Positions 1 to 7,830 of a DNA stretch of 64,000 nt are shown one piece after another. The translations under genes and the position numbers were made by a program. The notes below the pieces were generated by a model. That model did no database searches and was not told the origin of the DNA. It saw only the letters and a program-made list of their open reading frames with translations. Source of the stretch: UBA1081 sp045636025 (lineage in GTDB: Bacteria > Bacillota > Clostridia > Oscillospirales > Acutalibacteraceae). The stretch lies in NCBI GenBank assembly GCA_045636025.1, contig JAZTWP010000051.1, forward strand, positions 1-64,000, read 5' to 3'. How positions within the stretch are numbered: position 1 is the stretch's first letter; each line of letters opens with the position of its first letter.

Positions 1-1968
1 GATGCTGCTTCAAAGCGTTACATCGCTCAGAACAACATTCAGCTCTACACAGTTAACGCTATCGACATCGCTGCATCAATCGGTCTCGGCAAGCGTACAA
101 ATACTGTTCTTCAGTCAGCTTTCTTCTCACTTGCTAATGTTCTTCCCGCAGAAGAAGCAATCGGCTACATGAAGGAAAAAGCTCAGAAGTTCATGAAGAA
201 GGGTAAAGAAATCGTTGAAATGAACGAAAAGGCAATCGACATGGGTGCTTCAGCTTATGTTAAGATTGACGTTCCCGCTGATTGGGCAAACGTTGCTGAT
301 GACGATGCAGCAGTAGTTGCAGGCGATTCAAAGCTCGTTAAGATGGTTAACAACATCATGAATCCCGTTGGCAGAATGGACGGTGACTCAATCCCCGTTT
401 CAACATTCGTTGACCACGCTGACGGTACATTCGAACAGGGTGCTTCAGCATACGAAAAGCGCGGCGTTGCAGTTATGGTTCCCGAATGGAATGCTGATAC
501 TTGTGCAAAGTGTAACAAGTGTTCATTCGTATGTCCCCACGCTACAATCCGTCCCTTCGCTATGACAGAAGAAGAAGTTGCAGCAGCTCCCGCAAACCTC
601 AAGGTTTCTCCCAAGGCTATTCCCAAGACAGAATACAAATATACTCTTGCAGTATCACCCCTCGATTGTATGGGTTGTGGCGTTTGTATCGGCGTTTGTC
701 CCACAAACTCACTCAAGATGGTTGCAAGAGAAACTCAGGACGATATGCAGCCCGTATTTGATTACTGTGTTGCTAACGTTACAGAGAAAGAAGAAGTTTC
801 TTCAGCAGTTAACGTAATCGCTTCTCAGTACAAGAAGCCTCTCCTTGAGTTCTCAGGCTCATGTGCAGGTTGTGCTGAAACAGCATACGCAAGACTTATC
901 ACACAGCTCTTCGGTGACAGAATGTACATTTCAAACGCTACAGGTTGTTCATCAATCTGGGGCGGCCCCGCAGCAACATCACCCTATACTGTTGATGCTA
1001 ACGGTCACGGTCCCGCATGGGCAAACTCACTCTTCGAAGACAATGCTGAACACGGTTTCGGTATGTACCTCGGTCAGGAAGCAGTCCGTGAAAGCCTTAT
1101 GGCAGAAGTAGAAGCTATGGCAGCATCAGAAGAAGCTCCCGCAGAATTCAAGGCAGCAGCTGAAAAGTACCTTGCTACAAAGAACGACGGTAAGGCAAAC
1201 GCAGCAGCTACAAAGGAACTCGTTGCAGCTCTCGAAGCAGGCGCAGCAGCAGGTTGCGACAAGTGTGCATCAGTTCTCAAGAACAAGGAATACCTTGCTA
1301 AGAAGTCAGTATGGATCTTCGGTGGTGACGGCTGGGCTTACGATATCGGTTTCGGCGGTCTTGACCATGTTCTTGCTCAGGGCAGAGACGTAAACGTTAT
1401 GGTATTCGATACAGAAGTTTACTCAAACACAGGCGGACAGGCTTCAAAGGCTTCTCAGGTAGGTCAGGTTGCTCAGTTCGCAGCTGCAGGTAAGGGCGTT
1501 TCAAAGAAGAGCCTTGCAGAAATCGCTATGTCTTACGGCTACGTTTACGTTGCTCAGATTGCTATGGGTGCTGATATGAACCAGACAATCAAGGCAATCG
1601 CTGAAGCTGAAGCTTACAACGGTCCCTCACTCATCATCGGCTACTCACCCTGTGAAATGCATTCAATCAAGGGCGGTATGACAAACTGTCAGGCTGAAAT
1701 GAAGAAGGCTGTTGACTGCGGTTACTGGAATATGTTCAGATACAACCCCGCTCTCAAGGCTGAAGGCAAGAATCCCTTCACACTTGACAGCAAGGAACCC
1801 GCAGCAGATGCTTACCGTGCATTCCTTCTCAACGAAGCTCGTTATGCATCACTTACACGTTCATTCCCCGAAAGAGCAGAAGAACTCTTCGCACAGTCAG
1901 AAAGACTTGCAATGGACAGATATGCTCACCTTGCAAAGCTCAAGGCACTCTACAGCATCGACGAATAA
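1..1968 (+). CDS. nifJ: Pyruvate:ferredoxin (flavodoxin) oxidoreductase, C-terminal part
   Basis: Oxidises pyruvate with CoA to acetyl-CoA and CO2, passing electrons to ferredoxin or flavodoxin; cytoplasmic. The frame is open from base 1, so the 5' end lies outside the window. About 655 residues are visible, against roughly 1,170-1,200 for the whole single-chain enzyme. Two [4Fe-4S] motifs of the ferredoxin-like domain are visible, CAKCNKCSFVCP (about 508-543) and CMGCGVCIGVCP (about 667-702). The TPP domain follows, with CAGC near 865 and the GDGWAYDIGFGG ... NTGGQASKAS stretch at about 1324-1455. Codon use is very restricted, as expected for a highly expressed gene. A hairpin terminator follows the stop. 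Confidence 0.97.
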   Translation, partial: DAASKRYIAQNNIQLYTVNAIDIAASIGLGKRTNTVLQSAFFSLANVLPAEEAIGYMKEKAQKFMKKGKEIVEMNEKAIDMGASAYVKIDVPADWANVADDDAAVVAGDSKLVKMVNNIMNPVGRMDGDSIPVSTFVDHADGTFEQGASAYEKRGVAVMVPEWNADTCAKCNKCSFVCPHATIRPFAMTEEEVAAAPANLKVSPKAIPKTEYKYTLAVSPLDCMGCGVCIGVCPTNSLKMVARETQDDMQPVFDYCVANVTEKEEVSSAVNVIASQYKKPLLEFSGSCAGCAETAYARLITQLFGDRMYISNATGCSSIWGGPAATSPYTVDANGHGPAWANSLFEDNAEHGFGMYLGQEAVRESLMAEVEAMAASEEAPAEFKAAAEKYLATKNDGKANAAATKELVAALEAGAAAGCDKCASVLKNKEYLAKKSVWIFGGDGWAYDIGFGGLDHVLAQGRDVNVMVFDTEVYSNTGGQASKASQVGQVAQFAAAGKGVSKKSLAEIAMSYGYVYVAQIAMGADMNQTIKAIAEAEAYNGPSLIIGYSPCEMHSIKGGMTNCQAEMKKAVDCGYWNMFRYNPALKAEGKNPFTLDSKEPAADAYRAFLLNEARYASLTRSFPERAEELFAQSERLAMDRYAHLAKLKALYSIDE

Positions 1969-1988
1969 TTTTCTCAAATGCAATAAAA

Positions 1989-2026
1989 AGACCCTCGGTG
2001 AAAACCGGGGGTCTGATTTTTTATTT
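1989..2026 (+). terminator. Intrinsic terminator of the oxidoreductase gene
   Basis: An 11-bp stem (1989-1999 with 2004-2014, one G-T pair) closes a GAAA loop and is followed by a T-rich run, 20 bases after the stop. Confidence 0.9.
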
Positions 2027-2053
2027 GACTTGGTAATAAAAATGTGATAATGT
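2025..2053 (+). promoter_or_regulatory. Probable sigma-A promoter of the NlpC/P60-dockerin gene
   Basis: TTGACT at 2025-2030, a 17-base spacer, and TAATGT at 2048-2053. It overlaps the tail of the preceding terminator. The -10 box is imperfect. Confidence 0.55.
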
Positions 2054-2088
2054 ATATTCATAAATTTTTCAGAACAGAGGTAATAATT

Positions 2089-4023
2089 ATGAAAAAAAGA
2101 ATTATTTCAACTCTGATGGCATTTGTTATGATTATTTCAGTTTTTGCGGTAAGCACAGTTACCGCATCTGCTGTCAGCGGTGATGAAATAGTAGCTTACG
2201 CACGTCAGTTTGTTGGTTATCCTTACGTGTACGGTACAAAAGGACCCAATACATTTGACTGTTCAGGTCTTGTTTATTATGTTTTCAACCATTTCGGAAT
2301 TTCTCTGCCCTGGGGCACAAGCTATTTCTGGAATAATCCCACAAAATACGGTACTGTTGTCGGAACAGGCTCCACAGCAAATGCAAAACCCGGTGATCTT
2401 ATCAGCTGGAGCGGTCACATTGCGATTTATTCGGGCAACGGTTACTGCATTCAGGCTCTGAATCCGTCTTACGGTGTAACTGATAAAGTCAAGGTCAATT
2501 CTTACAGCCTTGACGGTGTCAATCCCAACACAAATTACAGAGTTATCAGACTTTATGCTATTGACAACAATCCTTATTTTGATGTGAATGCAAAAGTTGA
2601 CGGTGCTGCAAAGGGCACAACTGACGGTGTTGCAACATTTGACGTATATATTAACGGTAAGCTTGTCAAGGACAATGCAACTGATTATTACGTTCAGCAC
2701 GCAAAGGGCACAACATATGAAATTAAAGATATTCAGATAAAGGGTTGTTATGAGCTTGTGGGTGCATCAACATTTTCAGGCACTATCAATGCTGTAACTG
2801 CCTGCGTACCCGAATTCAAAACAAAGCATAATCTGATCGAAGGTGCCGTCACCACCGAGCCTACTTGTCTTGGAAAAGGCGTAAAAACAGATGCGTGTAC
2901 AAACTGTTCATATACTGTGAATTCAGAAATTCCTGCTCTCGGTCACAATTACAGCGAAGTCAGAATTGACCCTACCTGCACAGAAAATGCAAAGTATGTT
3001 TCAATCTGCTCAAGATGTAATGACTCTACTGTCAGAGTAGTTGATGAGAAAGATGTCTGGTCAGACTGGTCAGAAGAAAAGCCTGCTGATAATGTTGTTT
3101 CAGAAACAAAAACACAGTATCGTTATATGCAGTATGAAACAAAGATAACTGCGGAATCTTCACTTGACGGCTGGACATATGTGGGCAGAAACTGGGGTGA
3201 AGGCAAACAGTCAACAGTTTCTTATGTGGAATCATTCCCCTCAGGTTTCAGCCAGAGCCATTCACTTTATTCAAAGTATAATGTAAAACCTCCTGTTTCA
3301 TCTGAAAACGAAACAACAAAGGTTGTTGTGGGCAATGCTTCAACTTCAGGTTATATTTACTGGCATTGGTGCTCATCAAAATACAACGGCAATTCTCCCA
3401 TTAACAGACTTATCAGCGATTGTTATGAAAGCTGGTCTTCATCATCAAACAGACCTTACGATATATTCCACGCATTTTACAGCACAGAGTACAGAGCAAA
3501 GGATTCTTCTGCAGGCGCAATCAATTTCTCAAACAGCGGTGCTTGTAATCAGACATATTGGTGGATTTCTGCAATTCCAGTAAAAAGTGTTTCTGTTACA
3601 ACATATGAAATGATGTATGAATATCAGAGAGAAACGGGCTGGGGTGAATGGACAGACGTTGCTCCCGCAGATAACAACGTGAAATACGAAACACGTGAGG
3701 TTTACAGATATTCAGATTCAACAGACCTTGCATCACATAAGTGGGATGAAGGTAAAAAAGTAAACAATGAAACAGTTTACACATGCACCGGATGCGGTGA
3801 AACAAAATCTGTTATAGTTGAAACAAAGTATACCCCCGGTGATGTAAATCTCGACGGTAAGGTAAATGCAATTGATGCAAGAATTATACTCAGAGTTTCT
3901 GCACAGATTGAAAAGACTGAAAATTACAATGTCCCTGAATATGTTTTTGACCTGACAGGTGACGGCAAAGTCAATGCTCTTGACGCAAGAAAAGCACTCA
4001 GAATCAGTGCTCAGCTTGAGTGA
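2089..4023 (+). CDS. Secreted NlpC/P60 cell-wall peptidase with Cys-rich repeats and C-terminal dockerin
   Basis: 644 residues from the ATG at 2089, which has AGAGG eight bases upstream. The frame is open further upstream, but only this start gives a proper signal peptide (KKR, hydrophobic core, TVTASA). The NlpC/P60 domain (about residues 30-150) has the catalytic Cys in FDCSGLVYY and His in SGHIAIYSG, so it probably cleaves peptidoglycan peptides. Next come two TEPTC...CxxC repeats (about 245-320) like those in the large protein at 10971-14426, and two related W-rich segments (WSDWSEEKPAD, WGEWTDVAPAD). The C-terminal dockerin (about 583-643) has two Ca-binding segments (GDVNLDGKVNAIDAR and LTGDGKVNALDAR), so the protein may dock onto a cohesin scaffold. 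No scaffoldin is in the window. Confidence 0.92.
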   Translation: MKKRIISTLMAFVMIISVFAVSTVTASAVSGDEIVAYARQFVGYPYVYGTKGPNTFDCSGLVYYVFNHFGISLPWGTSYFWNNPTKYGTVVGTGSTANAKPGDLISWSGHIAIYSGNGYCIQALNPSYGVTDKVKVNSYSLDGVNPNTNYRVIRLYAIDNNPYFDVNAKVDGAAKGTTDGVATFDVYINGKLVKDNATDYYVQHAKGTTYEIKDIQIKGCYELVGASTFSGTINAVTACVPEFKTKHNLIEGAVTTEPTCLGKGVKTDACTNCSYTVNSEIPALGHNYSEVRIDPTCTENAKYVSICSRCNDSTVRVVDEKDVWSDWSEEKPADNVVSETKTQYRYMQYETKITAESSLDGWTYVGRNWGEGKQSTVSYVESFPSGFSQSHSLYSKYNVKPPVSSENETTKVVVGNASTSGYIYWHWCSSKYNGNSPINRLISDCYESWSSSSNRPYDIFHAFYSTEYRAKDSSAGAINFSNSGACNQTYWWISAIPVKSVSVTTYEMMYEYQRETGWGEWTDVAPADNNVKYETREVYRYSDSTDLASHKWDEGKKVNNETVYTCTGCGETKSVIVETKYTPGDVNLDGKVNAIDARIILRVSAQIEKTENYNVPEYVFDLTGDGKVNALDARKALRISAQLE

Positions 4024-4038
4024 TAAAATAAAAAAATA

Positions 4039-4094
4039 ACCCCATAGCAGGTTTGATTTTCTTCAGGAAAATGCCCGTTATGGGGTGTTTTTTC
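4039..4094 (+). terminator. Intrinsic terminator after the NlpC/P60-dockerin gene
   Basis: ACCCCATA (4039-4046) pairs with TATGGGGT (4079-4086) around a long internal loop, followed by TGTTTTTT. Confidence 0.75.
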
Positions 4095-4184
4095 TAAAAC
4101 AGATTTATTGGTGCTGAATTGTGTTATAAATTTGCTGTAAATATGAATGTGTAATTAATTTTTTACCCGTTTGGATGAAAAATG

Positions 4185-4213
4185 TTGAAAAAAAAGAGGG
4201 TGAGTGATATAAT
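4185..4213 (+). promoter_or_regulatory. Sigma-A promoter of the AMP-ligase gene
   Basis: TTGAAA at 4185-4190, a 17-base spacer, and a perfect TATAAT at 4208-4213. This gives a leader of about 85 bases before the ATG at 4304. Confidence 0.8.
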
Positions 4214-4303
4214 TTTACACAGTAATAAGCACAAGTATTTTTTTTGTGAGAATATCTTGAAAAGCCAGCAAATTAAAATATACAAGCGGAGGTAAATTCC
4301 GAA

Positions 4304-6025
4304 ATGAAAAACGAATCAAATGCTTTATTGCAGAATGCTTCTGTGGCAAAGCCCTGGATGAAATTTTATCCCCCCGAAATGCAGGAGTACAATGCTCCCG
4401 AAGATTCACTGCTCGAGTTTATTCTTAAGAATAACACAAATCACGACCAGAATGTTATTGAATATTATGGCAGAACATTCACTCTCAATCAGATAATTGA
4501 AGAAACAGACAAGGTTGCTGCAGCACTCAATGCAATGGGTGTTGAGATGGGTGACCGTATCGTTGTTTTCCTCAGAGCTGTACCTGAGTTTATTTTTGTT
4601 CTTCTTGCTGCAGAAAAAATCGGTGCAACCATCGTCTGCCGTGACGGTGAACCTGAAGACCATTTTGAAGCAATTGCAAAATCAAAGACAAAGGTAGTTT
4701 TTGCTCACGATTACATCTTGAAGTCAGATGAAAATCTTTACTATGAGAATGAAACTCTGAAGCATATTGTTCTTGTATCTCCTTACACATATGCTGTAAA
4801 AGAAGAGATTCCCGATTATGTTGAAGAAAGCATAAAAGCTCTTTATGTTGAAAAAACTGACTGGACAGAAAAAACACTCGGCTGGAATGCTTTCCTTGAA
4901 TCAGGTGAAGGCTGTCCCGTTAACGAAGCATTCAAAAACCCCGACAGAGCACTTTACTGCTCATATACAAGCGGTTCAACAGGCCCCTCAAAGCAGGTTA
5001 TCCACACTGCACGTACAATCAACGGTGTGCTCGGTCAGCTTGTTATCCCCGGCGGAATCGGTTTCAGTATGAGAGTTCTTCATACTCTTCTTCCTCCCGC
5101 ACTTGTTGCTATTGTTAACTCAATTCTTCTTTTCAATATCGCATCAACAAACCTTCTTATCCTTTCACCCTATTGTGAAGATAAGGATATTGACCTTGAA
5201 TTTATGCGTTACAGACCCAATCAGATGATAGCCGTACCAATGATGGCGGAAATTCTTATGAGCAGCAAAAGAATTCCCGAAGATTATCCTATGAATGACC
5301 TTTTTGTTATCGGCGGCGGTGCAGACCCTGTTCATAACAAATGGCTCAAAAGAATTCAGTCATTCCTTGCAGCACACGGCTCACCCGCAATTTTCTCAAT
5401 GTGTTACGGTCTCAGTGAAGCAGGTTCAACAGCTACAAATCCTCATGCAAATATCAGCTTCCTCAACTGCGGCGGCGGTATTCCCATGAGAGGCACAACA
5501 ATCAGTATCTTTGAACACGGCACAATAAAAGAGCTTGATTACGGTGAAATCGGTGAAGTATGCGTTACAAGTCCCGGTGTAATGGTAGGCTACGCAACAG
5601 GCCTTGATAACCTTGAAGTAATGAAGAAGCACGATGACGGTCAGATCTGGGTTCATACAGGTGACTTCGGTTGTATGAATGAAGACGGTGAACTTTTCGT
5701 TTACAGCCGCGGACTCAACCATCGTTTTGGCGGAGGAATCCTCTTTACAACAGTTATGGAAAACAAGCTTGTTGAAACTCCCGGTGTTGATGACTGTTAC
5801 TTCGTTATCGTTCCTGATAAAGACCATAAGGGATACTTCCTTCCTTATCTGTACATTGTTCCCGAAGAGGGACACACAGTTGCAGAGCTTGAACCGGTTG
5901 TCCGTGCAAAGCTTGAAGACTTTGAACAGCCCGTAGAAATTTTCCATTCAAATCGGAGAGAATATTTCCACTTCAAGACAAACAGAAGAATCCTTGCAGG
6001 AAAGATTCTGAACGGCGAACATTAA
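4304..6025 (+). CDS. AMP-forming acyl-CoA synthetase-like ligase (ANL superfamily)
   Basis: 573 residues. Family members activate a carboxylic acid as an acyl-adenylate and usually transfer it to CoA. Visible motifs are the P-loop YTSGSTGPSKQ (about 218-228), the GLSEAGSTAT region, GEIGEVCVTSPGVMVGY, and HTGDFGCMNEDGELFVYSRG (the conserved TGD and hinge region). A C-terminal Lys occurs in RRILAGKIL, where the adenylation Lys is expected. GGAGG lies 11 bases before the ATG. The gene is monocistronic, with its own promoter and terminator. No carrier protein or substrate-specific partner is nearby, so the substrate is unknown. Confidence 0.88.
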   Translation: MKNESNALLQNASVAKPWMKFYPPEMQEYNAPEDSLLEFILKNNTNHDQNVIEYYGRTFTLNQIIEETDKVAAALNAMGVEMGDRIVVFLRAVPEFIFVLLAAEKIGATIVCRDGEPEDHFEAIAKSKTKVVFAHDYILKSDENLYYENETLKHIVLVSPYTYAVKEEIPDYVEESIKALYVEKTDWTEKTLGWNAFLESGEGCPVNEAFKNPDRALYCSYTSGSTGPSKQVIHTARTINGVLGQLVIPGGIGFSMRVLHTLLPPALVAIVNSILLFNIASTNLLILSPYCEDKDIDLEFMRYRPNQMIAVPMMAEILMSSKRIPEDYPMNDLFVIGGGADPVHNKWLKRIQSFLAAHGSPAIFSMCYGLSEAGSTATNPHANISFLNCGGGIPMRGTTISIFEHGTIKELDYGEIGEVCVTSPGVMVGYATGLDNLEVMKKHDDGQIWVHTGDFGCMNEDGELFVYSRGLNHRFGGGILFTTVMENKLVETPGVDDCYFVIVPDKDHKGYFLPYLYIVPEEGHTVAELEPVVRAKLEDFEQPVEIFHSNRREYFHFKTNRRILAGKILNGEH

Positions 6026-6032
6026 TAAAAAT

Positions 6033-6062
6033 GATCCCCGAAAACGGGGATCTTATTTTTTT
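6033..6062 (+). terminator. Bidirectional terminator between convergent genes
   Basis: A perfect 8-bp stem GATCCCCG/CGGGGATC (6033-6040, 6045-6052) has an AAAA loop. A T-run follows and an A-run precedes, so it can serve both the ligase gene and the minus-strand gene ending at 6061. Confidence 0.88.
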
Positions 6063-6675
6063 ATCTGTTTTCAAAATAACTCTTTGCATAGTCGGCAATA
6101 ACGGGTGCAAGAGTCTTTATTTCAAGTCCTGATGTGTTGACGCACAGATGATAACCCTCTTTGGCGCCCCATTTTTTGTCTGACATAAAGCGCTGCTGTT
6201 TTGCTCTGTTTGTATCAATCTGTCTGATTTTTCTTTTAAGCTCAGAGTCTTTAAGAATTTCGTCCTTAGGTGCTCTTTCACGACAACGGTCAATCTTTGA
6301 CTGCAAATCCGCATAAACAAAGATATCAAGCGGTCTGAAATCCTCAAGAATAACATTTGCGCATCTGCCGACAATAACACAATTGCCTTTTTCTGCTAAT
6401 TCACGCAAAAGTCTGTACTGAGAAGACAGAAGTTCGATTGCCTGCTGACCCGTTGCATCAGTGTATGAAAATGTTCTGCCGTATGTTATCGGCACATTGA
6501 AGGATCTGCCGCCTTCAAGCACACTTTCAATATAATTTTCGTCAAAATTATATTTTTCGGCAAGCTTTGAAATGATTTCACGGTCATAGTAAGAATAACC
6601 GAGTAAGTCGGCAATTCTTTTACCCAATTCTCTGCCGCCGCTGCCGAATTCACGGCTGATTGTAATAATGTTCAT
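6061..6675 (-). CDS. Cytidylate kinase-like family protein
   Basis: 204 residues, belonging to the cytidylate kinase-like group common in Firmicutes rather than classical Cmk. It starts MNIITISREFGSGGRELG, where GSGGRELG is the P-loop. Further conserved parts are YYDREII, GNCVIVGRCAN and Arg-rich RAKQQRFMSDKKWG. AAAGGAG lies upstream of the ATG. A nucleotide or small-molecule kinase role is likely from the fold; the substrate is not known. It is monocistronic with its own promoter. Confidence 0.85.
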   Translation of the reverse strand: MNIITISREFGSGGRELGKRIADLLGYSYYDREIISKLAEKYNFDENYIESVLEGGRSFNVPITYGRTFSYTDATGQQAIELLSSQYRLLRELAEKGNCVIVGRCANVILEDFRPLDIFVYADLQSKIDRCRERAPKDEILKDSELKRKIRQIDTNRAKQQRFMSDKKWGAKEGYHLCVNTSGLEIKTLAPVIADYAKSYFENR

Positions 6676-6709
6676 AAAATCTGCTCCTTTACAATCATTC
6701 TGTAATTTA

Positions 6710-6739
6710 ATTATAATACAATGTCAGGAAAAATGTCAA
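6710..6739 (-). promoter_or_regulatory. Promoter of the cytidylate kinase-like gene
   Basis: On the minus strand, TTGACA (6734-6739) and TATAAT (6710-6715) are separated by 18 bases. Confidence 0.8.
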
Positions 6740-6765
6740 ACAATAATTTATCAATTCACTATTAA

Positions 6766-6883
6766 GAATTCACAATGCACAATTATAATCGGAAGGGCTT
6801 TCGCCCTTACCCATTTATAAGCAGAATCTGCCTTAGTGGCAATATCTGCATAATTGTGCATTATGCATTTTGCATTGTGCATT
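6766..6883. repeat. MITE-like palindromic intergenic element with 13-bp inverted arms
   Basis: AATGCACAATTAT (6774-6786) and ATAATTGTGCATT (6850-6862) are perfect inverted repeats, with a further TGCATTGTGCATT copy at 6871-6883. Inside is the hairpin AAGGGC-TTTC-GCCCTT (6793-6808). Similar arm sequences recur near 10795, 17871, 18035 and 55224. The element fills most of the 278-base gap 6676-6953; no gene was seen in it. Confidence 0.65.
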
Positions 6884-6899
6884 AAATTCTTGTTTCTCC

Positions 6900-6928
6900 T
6901 TGCAAACGCTTTATTGTGGTGATATAAT
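6900..6928 (+). promoter_or_regulatory. Sigma-A promoter of metF-metH
   Basis: TTGCAA (6900-6905), a 17-base spacer, and TATAAT (6923-6928). The predicted leader is only about 20 bases, which leaves no room for a SAM or B12 riboswitch. Confidence 0.75.
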
Positions 6929-6953
6929 TATGCAATGAAACGGAGATGTATAT

Positions 6954-7829
6954 ATGAAACTGTATGATTTGTTTTCACAAAGAGTTCCGACTCTCTCATT
7001 TGAGGTTTTTCCTCCCAAGACAAGCGGGAATTATGAAAGCGTTAAATATGCAACAGCTGAAATTGCAAAGCTCAAACCCGATTTTATGTCTGTAACCTGC
7101 GGTGCAGGCGGAAAGACAGATGTATATACTGCAGATATTGCCGCATCTCTCAGCAAAGATTTCGGTGTGACTTCAATTGCTCATATGACTTGTGTAGGCA
7201 CTTCAAAAGCGGATGCAGAAAAGAGAATCAGAGAGCTTGAAACACTCGGCATTGAAAATATCCTTGCCCTCAGAGGAGATATTCCCGACGGTTTTGATAT
7301 AAATACCTGCGATTTCAGACACGCAAGCGAACTGATTTCTTTTGTGAAGAGTATATCTGATATCTGTGTGGGCGGTGCCTGCTATCCCGAGTGCCATCCC
7401 GAATCTGCAAACATAAATGAAGACATTCTTCATATAAAAGAAAAAGTTGATGCAGGTTGTGATTTCCTCACTACCCAGATGTTTTTTGATAATAATATTT
7501 TTTATAAATATCTCTGCAAACTTCGTGATGCAGGGGTGAATGTGCCCGTTGTTGCAGGTATTATGCCCGTTACAAACAAGGCTCAGATAGACAGAATCTG
7601 CAAACTTTCAGGTACATATCTTCCCTCAAGATTTATCAATATTGTTGACCGTTTCGGTGATGACCCCGATGCAATGAAGCAGGCAGGTATAATTTATGCA
7701 ACAGAGCAGATAATTGACCTTCTTGCAAACGGTGTGAATGCAATTCACGTTTACTCAATGAATAAACCCGATGTGGCTGAAAAGATTCAGTCAAATCTTT
7801 CATACATTATCCCTAAAAAGGAAGTCTGA
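6954..7829 (+). CDS. metF: 5,10-Methylenetetrahydrofolate reductase
   Basis: 291 residues, the usual MetF length. It reduces methylene-THF to methyl-THF, the methyl donor for methionine synthesis. The family N-terminus TLSFEVFPPK carries the conserved Glu. SVTCGAGGKT, NILALRGDIP, CDFLTTQMFFDN and VPVVAGIMPV are all typical. GGAG lies eight bases before the ATG. The stop is one base before the ATG of metH, so the two are translationally linked in one operon. Confidence 0.96.
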   Translation: MKLYDLFSQRVPTLSFEVFPPKTSGNYESVKYATAEIAKLKPDFMSVTCGAGGKTDVYTADIAASLSKDFGVTSIAHMTCVGTSKADAEKRIRELETLGIENILALRGDIPDGFDINTCDFRHASELISFVKSISDICVGGACYPECHPESANINEDILHIKEKVDAGCDFLTTQMFFDNNIFYKYLCKLRDAGVNVPVVAGIMPVTNKAQIDRICKLSGTYLPSRFINIVDRFGDDPDAMKQAGIIYATEQIIDLLANGVNAIHVYSMNKPDVAEKIQSNLSYIIPKKEV

Positions 7830-7830
7830 A

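Noticed and set aside
255..716. 153-residue open frame opposite the oxidoreductase gene
   Set aside because: It lies wholly inside a strongly supported gene and arises from its restricted codon use; no RBS or domain.
6676..6953. SAM riboswitch upstream of metF
   Set aside because: The predicted transcription start is about 20 bases before the ATG; the upstream sequence is a repeat element.
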